Below, in pieces: positions 1-8,064 of a DNA stretch of 64,000 nucleotides. Below the pieces are notes generated by a model. It did not search any database. It worked only from the letters and a program-made list of their open reading frames with translations, and was not told the DNA's origin. Origin of the DNA: Alphaproteobacteria bacterium (lineage in GTDB: Bacteria > Pseudomonadota > Alphaproteobacteria > Oceanibaculales > Oceanibaculaceae); the NCBI GenBank assembly GCA_018823745.1, contig JAHJHR010000002.1, forward strand, positions 124,001 to 188,000, in the 5' to 3' direction. The position numbers were made by a program, and so were the translations under genes. Position 1 is the first letter of the stretch. Each line of letters opens with the position of its first letter.

Positions 1-127
1 AGGGCAGGCTGTCGGACGGGTCGATGGCGTAGGCACCGCCGGAGATGATGCCGCTTTTCAGCCAGCCCTCCAGCAGGGCGCCGCCCATCTTGCCACAGCC
101 GACCAGCAGCAGCGGTCGTTCCATCAT
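1..127 (-). CDS. proC: Pyrroline-5-carboxylate reductase, N-terminal part (cut by window edge)
   Basis: Only the first 42 codons are in the window, and the gene was too short for the ORF track. The protein begins MMERPLLLVGCGKMGGALLEG, a hydrophobic strand followed by a GxGxMG dinucleotide-binding loop, as in ProC, which reduces pyrroline-5-carboxylate to proline with NAD(P)H. Two adjacent ATG codons (127 and 124) could start it. The next residues (KSGIISGGAYAIDPSD) also suit ProC. It lies 72 bases downstream of the YbjN gene on the same strand. Other Rossmann reductases can share the opening motif, so the call rests on a short stretch. Confidence 0.75.
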   Translation of the reverse strand, partial: MMERPLLLVGCGKMGGALLEGWLKSGIISGGAYAIDPSDSLP

Positions 128-138
128 CGCCTCATCCC

Positions 139-159
139 CCGGTTCGTTTATTGAACCGG
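139..159. repeat. Perfect 7-bp inverted repeat upstream of proC
   Basis: CCGGTTC and GAACCGG are separated by seven bases and end 12 bases before the proC start. This could be a hairpin in the leader or an operator. There is no U-tract, so it is not a classical terminator. Confidence 0.4.
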
Positions 160-190
160 CGTTATACGCGATGCTGCCGGGGGAGGAAAG

Positions 191-208
191 ACGAGGCCGT
201 CAGGCCTC
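191..208 (-). terminator. Hairpin overlapping the stop codon of the YbjN gene
   Basis: GCGAGGCC and GGCCTCGT flank a TGAC loop that contains the TGA stop of the YbjN gene. Only CTTT follows on the minus strand, so this is at best a weak terminator and may only shape the mRNA end before proC. Confidence 0.35.
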
Positions 209-703
209 GCCCACCGTATCCAGCATGGCGGCATCCAGCGCCTCAACGGCGGTCTTGCCGCCCCAGAGGACAAACTGGAAGGCCGGGTAGAAACGCTCGC
301 ATTCGGTCACGGCAACATCGACCAGATCCTCGATCTGCTCAACCGTGGCCCCGCGCGCCCCGCGCAACGGCACGGTATGGCGGAACATCGGCATGCCATC
401 TTCCGAGGACAGATCGAAATGACCGAGCCAGAGGCGTTCATTGGCCAGCGCCAGAAGCGCATTCGCCTCGGTGCGTTTGGCCGGTTGGACCTTGGTGTCG
501 AACACGCAGGAGAAATGCAGCGCGCTCATATCCTCGCGCCACACGAAAAACAAATGGTAGTCGCACCAGCGCCCGGTGATCTCTACCGCAAGCTCATCGT
601 CCCGAGAGCGGTCGAAAGCCCATTCATTGGCTTCAACCAGTTCTTCCACCAGATCGAGTGGGTTAATGACGGCGGTTTCGCTGTGAGTTTCGATATCTAG
701 CAT
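200..703 (-). CDS. YbjN domain-containing protein
   Basis: 167-residue soluble protein, acidic overall, with the look of the YbjN/DUF1790 family: an early LVEELVEANEW helix, then WCDYHLFFVW, and a LDVAVTECERFYPAFQF helix near residues 130-147. Family members resemble type III secretion chaperones, and E. coli YbjN influences motility and stress traits, but the biochemical role is unknown. The ORF track starts at 766, but an AAGGAGGT ribosome site lies 9 bases before ATG 703, so I start there. It sits between ubiK and proC on the same strand, probably in one operon. Confidence 0.8.
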   Translation of the reverse strand: MLDIETHSETAVINPLDLVEELVEANEWAFDRSRDDELAVEITGRWCDYHLFFVWREDMSALHFSCVFDTKVQPAKRTEANALLALANERLWLGHFDLSSEDGMPMFRHTVPLRGARGATVEQIEDLVDVAVTECERFYPAFQFVLWGGKTAVEALDAAMLDTVGEA

Positions 704-941
704 CGAACCTGCACCTCCTTGGCAGGAAGGGTTAACGTGCAGGGCTGGCGTGGTCTGCAAAGCCAACCAAGATTTAGTATGCTCTGCACCTAGTCACCAC
801 CACGAAAAGTAGCCTGCCAAATGCGCCGGGGGGACGCAACACTAGATTTCGTGTTCATCGTTAAATAATTACGACGATCTGGTAGCAGCCAGTCCCCATG
901 GCGGGTTTCGGTCAAGGCCAGCCCGGCCCTGTCAGTCTTAC
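704..941. other. Intergenic region between ubiK and the YbjN gene
   Basis: No ORF or RNA gene is visible in these 238 bases. It carries a local AT-rich patch (GTTAAATAATTACG near 860) that could hold a promoter for the YbjN-proC pair, but I could not pick convincing -35 and -10 boxes. Confidence 0.4.
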
Positions 942-1286
942 CTAGACGCCCTGTGCCGGCACAGAAGCAGCCTTGCGGCGCGGTGCTGCCGGCTTCTTGG
1001 GCGCTACCTTTTTAGCCGCCTTGGGGGCCGCCGGTGCGGTCCCGGTAAGCGCAGCCTCCAGCGCGGTCAGGCGGGCCGCCAGCGCCTCATTCTCCAGCCG
1101 GGCCTTCTCGGCCATGGCGCGAACGACGTCATGCTCCTCGCGGGTCACCAGATCCATGTCGCGGATGATGCGCTCGAATTGCTGCCGGAACATGCCCTCA
1201 ACCTCGCCGCGGATACCGGCGGCGGCGCCCAGCGCCCCGTTCGCCACGCGGGCCAGATCGTCAAACAGGCGGTTCTGTGACTGCAT
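942..1286 (-). CDS. ubiK: Ubiquinone biosynthesis accessory factor UbiK / BMFP family
   Basis: 114-residue protein of the BMFP (YqiC/UbiK) family. Seen: an N-terminal amphipathic segment with FDDLARVANGALG, then a coiled-coil heptad region about residues 45-80 (EEHDVVRAMAEKARLENEALAARL), then a Lys/Ala/Pro-rich tail. UbiK proteins bind membranes, trimerise through the coiled coil and assist the UbiJ/Ubi enzyme complex. The track begins at a TTG (1292), but GAGGAG lies 8 bases before ATG 1286 and only 2 before the TTG, so I chose 1286. The basic tail is typical of alphaproteobacterial versions. Confidence 0.8.
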   Translation of the reverse strand: MQSQNRLFDDLARVANGALGAAAGIRGEVEGMFRQQFERIIRDMDLVTREEHDVVRAMAEKARLENEALAARLTALEAALTGTAPAAPKAAKKVAPKKPAAPRRKAASVPAQGV

Positions 1287-1396
1287 CGCCAATACTCCTC
1301 GGCATGTTAGGGGCGGCTCGCTTGCCCGTCCCCTCTAGGCCAACTATAACTCGCCGGACCAAAGATCAACTCCGAAGTCACCGAAAGGTTCGTTTC

Positions 1397-2380
1397 ATGA
1401 TCGTGGTGACGGGTGGTGCCGGCTTCATCGGCTCCAACCTCGTGGCGGCGCTGGAAGACAGCGGCCGGCGCGATATCGTGGTTTGCGACTGGCTTGGCAG
1501 TGACGATAAATGGCGCAATATCGCCAAACGCGACCTGGCCGACCTGATCGTGCCGGAAGCCCTTTCCGGCTTTCTCGACTCCCGGCGCGGCAGCATCGAG
1601 GCGATCTTCCATATGGGGGCCATCTCCGCCACCACGGAGACCGATGCCGATCTGATCGTGCGCACCAATATCGATCTGCCGCAGCGCCTGTGGCACTGGT
1701 GCGCGGAAAACAATGTGCCTCTCGTCTATGCCTCCTCCGCCGCCACCTATGGCGATGGCGCGGCCGGCTTCCTGGACGATGACTCCCCGGCTGGCCTGTC
1801 CCGGCTGCAGCCGCTGAACCCCTATGGCTGGAGCAAGCTGGCCTTTGACCGCCGCGTCGCCCGCTTCGTCGCCGATGGCGTGGCCCCGCCACAATGGGCC
1901 GGCCTGCGCTTCTTCAACGTCTATGGCCCGAATGAATATCACAAGGGCGGCCAGATGAGCGTCGTGCCGCAGATCCATGCCCGCGCAACGTTGGGCGAGC
2001 CGGCCCGGCTGTTCCGCTCGCACCACCCGGATTACGCGGATGGCGGCCAGCTGCGCGACTTCATCGATGTCGAGGATTGCGTGCAGGTGATGCTGTGGCT
2101 GCTGGACAATCCCTCGGTCTGCGGGCTGTTCAACTGCGGCACCGGGTCGGCGCGCAGCTTTAAGGATCTGGCCGTCACGGTTTATACGGCGATGGGGCTG
2201 GAGCCACAGATCGAGTATGTCGATACGCCGGTGGCGATCCGCGCCCGGTACCAGTATTTCACCCAGGCCGACAGCGAGAAGCTGCGCCGGGCCGGCTATG
2301 ACCGGCAATTCACCTCCCTGGAAGCCGGCGTGACGCGCTATGTCTCCGACTTTCTCGAATCCGACGATCCCTATCGCTAG
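1397..2380 (+). CDS. hldD: ADP-L-glycero-D-manno-heptose 6-epimerase
   Basis: 327-residue short-chain dehydrogenase/epimerase that converts ADP-D-glycero-manno-heptose to the L-glycero form for the LPS inner core. Seen: N-terminal NADP loop MIVVTGGAGFIGSN, SSAATYG at about 118-124, active-site YxxxK (YGWSK) about 145, and RFFNVYGPNE about 180. The track ORF extends 40 codons upstream, but the Rossmann strand starts exactly at ATG 1397, which has GAAAGG in front. This start also clears the divergent ubiK promoter. It is followed after 13 bases by lgt, so the two probably share a transcript devoted to the cell envelope. Confidence 0.9.
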   Translation: MIVVTGGAGFIGSNLVAALEDSGRRDIVVCDWLGSDDKWRNIAKRDLADLIVPEALSGFLDSRRGSIEAIFHMGAISATTETDADLIVRTNIDLPQRLWHWCAENNVPLVYASSAATYGDGAAGFLDDDSPAGLSRLQPLNPYGWSKLAFDRRVARFVADGVAPPQWAGLRFFNVYGPNEYHKGGQMSVVPQIHARATLGEPARLFRSHHPDYADGGQLRDFIDVEDCVQVMLWLLDNPSVCGLFNCGTGSARSFKDLAVTVYTAMGLEPQIEYVDTPVAIRARYQYFTQADSEKLRRAGYDRQFTSLEAGVTRYVSDFLESDDPYR

Positions 2381-2393
2381 GAGACGGCATAAA

Positions 2394-3191
2394 GTGCTTC
2401 CCGTCATCGCCTTCCCGACCATCGACCCGGTTGCCCTGGAACTGGGCCCGCTGGTCATCCGCTGGTATGCGCTGGCCTATATCGCCGGGCTGATCGGCGG
2501 CTGGCGCTATGCGCTGCGGCTGGCCCGGCGGGAGCCGGTCTATTTCGAGGCCCAATTGCTGGATGATTTCGTCGTCTGGGCGACGCTGGGCGTGGTGATC
2601 GGCGGGCGGCTCGGCTATGTGCTGTTCTACCGGCCGGAGTATTATTTCGCCGACCCGGTCCAGATCCTGATGGTCTGGCAGGGCGGCATGGCCTTCCATG
2701 GCGGGCTGCTCGGCGTGCTGGTCGCCACCATCCTGTTCGCCCGCAAGAACACGGTGCCGCTGCTGCCGCTGGCCGATATCGTCTGCGCTGCCGCCCCGAT
2801 CGGCCTGTTCTTCGGGCGGATCGCCAATTTCATCAATGGCGAGCTGTTCGGCCGCACCAGCGACGTGCCCTGGGCGATGGTGTTCCCGCATGGCGGGCCA
2901 ATTGCGCGCCATCCCAGCCAGCTCTACCAGGCCGGGCTGGAGGGTCTGGCGCTGTTCATCGTGCTGGCCTTGCTGATCTTCGTCTGGCGCGCGCGCGACA
3001 AGCCGGGGCTGGTCGCCGGCGCCTTCTTCCTGGGCTATGGCATTGCCCGCTTCATCGGGGAGTTCTTCCGCCAGCCGGATTCCTTCCTGGGCTTCCTGAC
3101 CTTCGGGACGACCATGGGCCAGCTTTTGTCCCTGCCGATGATGCTTCTGGGGCTGTGGCTGATCCGCCACGCGCTGAAACGCCCGGCATGA
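2394..3191 (+). CDS. lgt: Prolipoprotein diacylglyceryl transferase
   Basis: 265-residue inner-membrane enzyme that moves diacylglycerol from phosphatidylglycerol to the lipobox cysteine of prelipoproteins. Seen: about seven hydrophobic segments, the Lgt signature GRIANFINGELFGRTSDVPW around residues 143-162, and HPSQLYQ shortly after. I start at GTG 2394 because AGGAGA stands 9 bases upstream. The track's ATG 2340 would overlap hldD by 41 bases and add a non-conserved 18-residue head. The 3' end overlaps the next gene (ATGA), showing translational coupling. Confidence 0.95.
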   Translation: MLPVIAFPTIDPVALELGPLVIRWYALAYIAGLIGGWRYALRLARREPVYFEAQLLDDFVVWATLGVVIGGRLGYVLFYRPEYYFADPVQILMVWQGGMAFHGGLLGVLVATILFARKNTVPLLPLADIVCAAAPIGLFFGRIANFINGELFGRTSDVPWAMVFPHGGPIARHPSQLYQAGLEGLALFIVLALLIFVWRARDKPGLVAGAFFLGYGIARFIGEFFRQPDSFLGFLTFGTTMGQLLSLPMMLLGLWLIRHALKRPA

Positions 3192-4306
3192 GCGCCGGCC
3201 CGGCCGCTCCCTCGCCCGGACAGAAGGGGCCGCTCGCCGAATTGCTGGCGCGGCGGATTGCCGCCAATGGGCCGATCACGCTGGCCGAATACATGGCCGA
3301 TGCGCTGGGCCATCCCGAGCATGGCTATTACCGCAGCCGCGACCCGCTGGGCGCTGCCGGCGATTTCACCACCGCGCCCGAGATCAGCCAGATGTTCGGC
3401 GAGATGATCGGGCTGTGGGCAGCCATCGCCTGGCAGCAGATGGGGTCCCCCGACCCGGTCCGGCTGGTCGAGCTGGGGCCGGGGCGCGGCACGCTGATGG
3501 CCGATTTCCTGCGCGCCGCCAAGGGTGCCGCCGGCTTCCTGCCGGCCATCGATTTGCATCTGGTGGAGACCAGTCGGCCGCTGCGTGAACGCCAGCGACG
3601 GGCGCTGCTGCCCAGCGGCATCGAGGCGCGCTGGCATGAGGATATCGGATCGGTGCCCGATGGACCAATGCTGCTGGTCGCCAATGAATTCTTCGACGCC
3701 CTGCCGATCCGCCAGTTGCAGCGCCTGCCCGATGGATGGCACGAAAGGCTGGTGGACAGAAGCGAGGGCCAGGCGGAATTCCGCGTCGTCGTCTCCCCCG
3801 GCCGCTCGACCGGGTCCGCATTGCTGCATCCCCGCGTGCGCGACACCGCGCCGATTGGCGCCATTGCGGAAATCTGCCCGGCTGGTCTGGGCATCATGGA
3901 TGCCATCGGCCGGCGGCTGGCCAGCCAAAGTGGGGCCGCGCTGATCATCGATTATGGTGCTGCCCAGAGCGCACCGGGCGACAGTTTCCAGGCGGTGAAG
4001 GCACATCGCTTCCACGATCCGCTGGCCGATCCGGGGGCCGCCGATCTGACCGCCCATGTCGATTTCGAGGCCCTGTCCACCGCCGCCCGACAGGCCGGCG
4101 CAGTACCGCATGGGCCGATTCCCCAGGGCGCCTTCCTGACGGGACTGGGCATCGAGGCGCGGGCCGAGATGCTGCGCAAGGCCGGTGCCAGCGACGTTGA
4201 TACCAGCCTGCGGCGCTTGCTTGATGCCGCAGAAATGGGCAATCTATTCAAGGTTTTGGCGCTGACTGCCCCGGCCGCTCCGACGCCTGCGGGTTTCGAG
4301 GCCTGA
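3188..4306 (+). CDS. MidA/NDUFAF7-type SAM-dependent methyltransferase
   Basis: 372-residue class I methyltransferase of the DUF185/MidA family. Seen: SAM-binding loop VELGPGRGTLMADF about residues 98-111, upstream substrate region HPEHGYYRSRDPLGAAGDFTT, and LLVANEFFDALPIRQ about 160. Human NDUFAF7 dimethylates an arginine in complex I subunit NDUFS2, so an alphaproteobacterial homologue probably modifies NuoD; that is inference. The start overlaps the lgt stop (ATGA at 3188-3191); the longer track ORF is not needed. It lies in an lgt-midA-pgeF order. Confidence 0.85.
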   Translation: MSAGPAAPSPGQKGPLAELLARRIAANGPITLAEYMADALGHPEHGYYRSRDPLGAAGDFTTAPEISQMFGEMIGLWAAIAWQQMGSPDPVRLVELGPGRGTLMADFLRAAKGAAGFLPAIDLHLVETSRPLRERQRRALLPSGIEARWHEDIGSVPDGPMLLVANEFFDALPIRQLQRLPDGWHERLVDRSEGQAEFRVVVSPGRSTGSALLHPRVRDTAPIGAIAEICPAGLGIMDAIGRRLASQSGAALIIDYGAAQSAPGDSFQAVKAHRFHDPLADPGAADLTAHVDFEALSTAARQAGAVPHGPIPQGAFLTGLGIEARAEMLRKAGASDVDTSLRRLLDAAEMGNLFKVLALTAPAAPTPAGFEA

Positions 4307-4349
4307 GTTTGGCGGCAGCGCACCCGGATTTGCGCGAAAGGCCGCCGCA

Positions 4350-5111
4350 GTGATCACCCTCGATGAGCTGGAAATTCCCGGCATCCGCCACGCCTTTTAT
4401 GGCCGTCGCGGCGGCGTGTCCGGCGGGCTCTACACCTCGCTGAATTGCGGGCTGGGATCGGGCGATGACCGCGAGAAGGTCACCGCCAACCGCAAGCGCA
4501 CCATGGCCGCCCTCGACCTGCCGGACGAGGCGCTGGTGACCTGCTACCAGCATCACAGCATCGATGTCGTCACCGTCAACGAGACCTGGGCGCCGGATGC
4601 CGCCCCGAAGGCCGATGCGCTGGTCACCGCCGCGCCGACCATCGCCATCGGTGTGCTGACCGCCGATTGCGCGCCGGTGCTGTTCGCCGATCCCGATGCC
4701 AAAGTGATCGGCGCCGCCCATGCCGGCTGGAAAGGCGCCAAGGGCGGCGTTGTCGAGGCCACGGTGCGCGCCATGATCGAGCTGGGTGCCCGGCCCAGCA
4801 ACATCATCGCCGCCATCGGCCCCTGCATCGGCGTCGAATCCTACGAGGTCGGCCCGGAATTCCCGATGCCCTTCCTGGAGGAGGACCGCTCCAACGCGCT
4901 GTTCTTCTCGGCCGGCAAGCAGGACGGCAAATACATGTTCGACCTCGGCGGCTATGTCGCGCGCCGGCTGAACCAGCTGAAACTGGGCGAGGTGCTGCGG
5001 CTGGATCGTGACACCTGCGGCGATTCAGCGAATTTCTTCAGCTATCGCCGGGCCTGCCTGAAAGGCGAGAAGGATTATGGCCGCGCCCTCGCCGTGATTG
5101 CCCTGGCCTAG
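4350..5111 (+). CDS. pgeF: Peptidoglycan editing factor / YfiH-type purine nucleosidase
   Basis: 253-residue laccase-domain protein. Zinc-site residues are visible: His in CYQHHSIDV (about 70), Cys in LTADCAPVL (about 107) and His in AAHAGWKGAKGG (about 124). Family knowledge: the E. coli homologue is linked to removal of mis-inserted amino acids in peptidoglycan, and YfiH proteins also cleave purine nucleosides; older annotations call them polyphenol oxidases. Start is GTG 4350 with GAAAGG upstream. It follows the MidA gene by 43 bases in the same direction. Confidence 0.9.
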   Translation: MITLDELEIPGIRHAFYGRRGGVSGGLYTSLNCGLGSGDDREKVTANRKRTMAALDLPDEALVTCYQHHSIDVVTVNETWAPDAAPKADALVTAAPTIAIGVLTADCAPVLFADPDAKVIGAAHAGWKGAKGGVVEATVRAMIELGARPSNIIAAIGPCIGVESYEVGPEFPMPFLEEDRSNALFFSAGKQDGKYMFDLGGYVARRLNQLKLGEVLRLDRDTCGDSANFFSYRRACLKGEKDYGRALAVIALA

Positions 5112-5142
5112 AGTGCTGGACTCGCCCCGGCCTAACCGCCAT

Positions 5143-5256
5143 ATGCATGCCTATTCACTGCCGTTTTCCTTTCCCGCTGAAGAGCAGGCCATGCCGCACC
5201 TCATCATCTTCACGATGCTCTGCCTGCTCGGCCTGATGGTGAGCTGTGTTCTTTAA
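5143..5256 (+). CDS. Possible 37-residue membrane peptide
   Basis: ATG 5143 to TAA 5256 encodes a 37-residue peptide absent from the ORF track. Its last 20 residues form one hydrophobic segment (PHLIIFTMLCLLGLMVSCVL). An inner ATG at 5191 would give a 21-residue peptide. The end overlaps the first 11 bases of the lipoprotein gene, so translating it would deliver ribosomes to that gene's GTG start. No strong ribosome site precedes either ATG. It may be a coupling leader or chance. Confidence 0.3.
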   Translation: MHAYSLPFSFPAEEQAMPHLIIFTMLCLLGLMVSCVL

Positions 5257-6115
5257 AACCGTTTCGCGTGCGCTTGCGGCCTGTCTGCTGATGCTGGCCG
5301 TGGCGGCCTGCCAGCCCTTGCCGCAGCCCTTCCAGCCGGAAAACAAGGACCTCGTCGCCAATCCGCTGCTCGCCTTGCCGGGCAGCGTCGGTGTCCAGGT
5401 CCGGCTGATCCAGGGAGCGCCCGAGCCGACCGCCAGCGCCCTGGCAGCGGCCATCGCGACGGCGTTGCAGGATGAAGGCCTGCCGGCCAGCACGACGGGT
5501 AATGCCGGCAGCTATGTGCTGCTGGGCGCCGCCCGGCTGGTGCAGCAGGAGGCCGGCCGCGACCAGGTCGAGATCGGCTGGTCGCTTCTCGACCCCACCG
5601 GCATTGAGGTGAAGCGTCACGAAAACCGCTGGTGGGTGAACCAGCCGCACTGGCAGCTCGGCACGCCGGAGACTCTGAAGACGATGGCAGTGGAAGCCGC
5701 TCCTGCGCTGGCCCACGCCATCCAGGGCGATCCAGTGCAGCAGGTCGCCCCGAAAGTCGGCGGCGTGACCGTCTGGGCCGTCGATGGTGCGCCGGGCGAC
5801 GGCAATACTGCCCTGCGCCGTTCCATCATGCGCATCCTGCGCCAGCGCGGCGTCACTTTGGTGCCGGAAGTCGGTGACGATACGCTGGTGGTGCTGGGCA
5901 GCGTGGCGATGGACGATCTGCGCGACCGCAAGCAGCAGGTCACGGTGCGCTGGACGGTCATCCACCCCGATGGCAGCGAGGTTGGCGTGGTCGAGCAGTC
6001 CAATGCTGTCCCCGCCGGCTCGCTGGACAATGCCTGGGGGCCGGTTGCGCTTTATGTCGCCGAGGCTGCGGCCGATGGCATCACTGCCCTGATCGAGACG
6101 GTGAACCGGCGCTGA
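5246..6115 (+). CDS. Putative lipoprotein with two tandem repeat domains
   Basis: 289 residues, not recognised as a named family. Seen: a lipoprotein signal (FFKTVSRALAACLLMLAVAAC) with probable acylated Cys22. The mature part contains two similar units of about 115 residues: VQVRLIQGAPEPTASALAAA... near 50 and VTVWAVDGAPGDGNTALRRS... near 170. Both continue with a LLG/VLG strand, then QVEIGWSLLDPTGIEV or QVTVRWTVIHPDGSEV, and a closing W...A helix. So a domain was duplicated. Start is GTG 5246, inside the preceding small ORF. A periplasmic outer-membrane-anchored role is inferred; the lgt gene upstream would lipidate it. Confidence 0.7.
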   Translation: MFFKTVSRALAACLLMLAVAACQPLPQPFQPENKDLVANPLLALPGSVGVQVRLIQGAPEPTASALAAAIATALQDEGLPASTTGNAGSYVLLGAARLVQQEAGRDQVEIGWSLLDPTGIEVKRHENRWWVNQPHWQLGTPETLKTMAVEAAPALAHAIQGDPVQQVAPKVGGVTVWAVDGAPGDGNTALRRSIMRILRQRGVTLVPEVGDDTLVVLGSVAMDDLRDRKQQVTVRWTVIHPDGSEVGVVEQSNAVPAGSLDNAWGPVALYVAEAAADGITALIETVNRR

Positions 6116-6150
6116 GCAGCCGGCATTATGACGACAAGATGGCAAACGCA

Positions 6151-6179
6151 TTTACAGCGCGATGACACGTTGATAAAGT
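6151..6179 (+). promoter_or_regulatory. Candidate sigma-70 promoter of prs
   Basis: TTTACA and TAAAGT are separated by 17 bases, about 100 bases before the prs start. They match the housekeeping consensus 5/6 and 4/6. Between it and prs lies a small CGGTGT/ACACCG hairpin (6220-6237). Confidence 0.4.
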
Positions 6180-6280
6180 CCGCCCGCTTCTCGCGATGGC
6201 TGTTCGCGGCCGCGCAAAACGGTGTTCAATCACACCGGTAATCTCGCAGAATCCTTCGGATAGCAGACAGGTCCAAGTCG

Positions 6281-7213
6281 ATGAAAGTGCTGACGGGAAA
6301 CAGCAACAGGCCGTTGGCCGAGGCCATCTGCGCCTATCTCAATATCCCGTTGACGAATGCCAGCGTGAAGCGCTTCTCCGATATGGAGGTCTTCGTCGAA
6401 ATCCACGAGAATGTCCGCGGCGAGGATGTCTTCGTGGTCCAGTCGACCTCCTATCCGACCAATGACAATCTGATGGAATTGCTGGTCACGCTGGACGCGC
6501 TGCGCCGCGGATCGGCCCGCCGCGTGACCGCGGTGATCCCCTATTACGGCTATGCTCGCCAGGACCGGAAATCCGGCCCGCGCACGCCGATCTCTGCCAA
6601 GCTGGTGGCGAATCTGATCACCGTCGCCGGTGCCGACCGCGTGCTGACGCTGGATTTGCATGCCGGCCAGATCCAGGGCTTCTTCGATATTCCGACCGAT
6701 AATCTGTTCGCCGCCCCGGTATTCATCAAGGACATCGAGGAGCGTTTCACCGGCGAGGAGCTGGTCATCGTCTCCCCCGATGTCGGCGGCGTGGTCCGCG
6801 CCCGCGCGCTGGCCAAGCGGCTGGATGCCGATCTGGCGATCATCGACAAGCGGCGTGAGCGCGCCGGCGTGTCGGAAGTGATGAATGTGATCGGCGAGGT
6901 GAATGGCCGGCACTGCATCCTGGTCGACGATATCGTCGATTCCGGCGGCACGCTGTGCAATGCCGCTGCCGCGCTGATGGAAAAGGGCGCCACCTCGGTC
7001 GAGGCTTATGTTACCCATGGCGTGCTGTCCGGCGGCGCCGTGGCGCGCGTCACCTCCTCGGCGCTGGCCAGCCTGGTCACCACCGACAGCATCATGCCGA
7101 CCGAGGCGATGCGGGTGGCCCGCAATATCCGGCAGATCTCCATCGCCCCGCTGATCGCCGAGGCGATGCAGCGCATCAGTGACGAACGCTCGGTCTCCAG
7201 CCTGTTCGACTGA
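6281..7213 (+). CDS. prs: Ribose-phosphate pyrophosphokinase (PRPP synthetase)
   Basis: 310-residue class I PRPP synthetase, making 5-phosphoribosyl diphosphate from ribose-5-phosphate and ATP for nucleotides, His, Trp and NAD. Seen: ATP flexible loop region [18 protein letters not shown] about 88-105, metal/[13 protein letters not shown] about 127-136, and the PRPP loop [12 protein letters not shown] about 213-224. Length is normal for the family. PRPP made here feeds the pncB reaction encoded elsewhere in the window. Confidence 0.97.
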   Translation: MKVLTGNSNRPLAEAICAYLNIPLTNASVKRFSDMEVFVEIHENVRGEDVFVVQSTSYPTNDNLMELLVTLDALRRGSARRVTAVIPYYGYARQDRKSGPRTPISAKLVANLITVAGADRVLTLDLHAGQIQGFFDIPTDNLFAAPVFIKDIEERFTGEELVIVSPDVGGVVRARALAKRLDADLAIIDKRRERAGVSEVMNVIGEVNGRHCILVDDIVDSGGTLCNAAAALMEKGATSVEAYVTHGVLSGGAVARVTSSALASLVTTDSIMPTEAMRVARNIRQISIAPLIAEAMQRISDERSVSSLFD

Positions 7214-7354
7214 GGGCTGCCGACCGTCATCGCGCCTCAAACGGTCAAGGCTGATTGGTTCTAGCCATATTCAGCCAATTCGGTATATAACCCGGCCTCC
7301 CAACCGTCTTTCGGCGGCGTGGGGCCGTGCCGGCACCCTTGGAGGCCGGCCTGA

Positions 7355-7377
7355 GGGGCTGCGATGGTCGCCGCCCC
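7355..7377 (+). promoter_or_regulatory. Leader hairpin in front of rplY
   Basis: GGGGC-t-GCGA, loop TGG, TCGC-c-GCCCC, then TTT. The hairpin ends 25 bases before ATG 7403. It resembles a weak intrinsic terminator or attenuator in the mRNA leader. A TATATAA element at 7284 could be part of the promoter, but a matching -35 box is not clear. Confidence 0.35.
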
Positions 7378-7402
7378 TTTGCCATTCGTAAGGAGTTTCA
7401 AT

Positions 7403-8026
7403 ATGGCAGACGTGTTGAAGATCAACGCGACGCTGCGCGAACGGGCCGGTAAGGGGGCCGCCCGCGCTGCCCGTCGTGACGGCAATGTGCCGGCTGTGAT
7501 CTATGGTGATAATCAGCCCGCGCTGATGATCAACTTCAATTCCAAGGAACTGGAGCGCGAGCTGCGCCGTCCGGGTTTCTTCTCCCACCTGTATGAAGTC
7601 ACCGTCGACGGCAAGGCGCATCGCGTCCTGGCGCGCGAGCTGCAGCAGCATCCGGTGACCGACCGCGCCATCCATGTCGATTTCCTGCGCGTCTCTAAGA
7701 ATGTGAAGGTCGAGGTCGAGGTGCCGGTCCACTTCATCAACGAAGAGAAGTCGCCGGGCCTGAAGCGCGGCGGCGTGCTGAACATCGTCCGCCATGAAGT
7801 CGAGCTGTATTGCTCGCCGGAATCGATCCCGGAAGAGCTGGTGGTCGATCTGACCGGCTATGAAGTGGGTGATTCGATCCACATCAGCGCCGTGACGCTG
7901 CCGGACGGCGTTGCGCCGACCATCACCGACCGCGACTTCACCATCGCCACCATCGCCGCCCCGTCCGCGCTGAAGAGCGAAGACAATGCGGCCGGCGGTG
8001 ACGACGAGGAGAAGGAGGAGGAGTAA
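7403..8026 (+). CDS. rplY: 50S ribosomal protein L25 (CTC family, two-domain form)
   Basis: 207 residues: an N-terminal L25 domain (about 1-95, starting ADVLKINATLRERAGKGAAR) that binds 5S rRNA, and a C-terminal TL5/CTC beta domain (about 100-185). It ends in an acidic tail GGDDEEKEEE. This long form is typical of alphaproteobacteria and is linked with general stress in other phyla. AAGGAG precedes ATG 7403 by 7 bases; the track's extra 13 codons are leader. The order rplY-pth-ychF is a common conserved block. Confidence 0.95.
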   Translation: MADVLKINATLRERAGKGAARAARRDGNVPAVIYGDNQPALMINFNSKELERELRRPGFFSHLYEVTVDGKAHRVLARELQQHPVTDRAIHVDFLRVSKNVKVEVEVPVHFINEEKSPGLKRGGVLNIVRHEVELYCSPESIPEELVVDLTGYEVGDSIHISAVTLPDGVAPTITDRDFTIATIAAPSALKSEDNAAGGDDEEKEEE

Positions 8027-8064
8027 TCCCCCTCTTTCGCGTTTCGTAACGGGGTGGGATTGCC

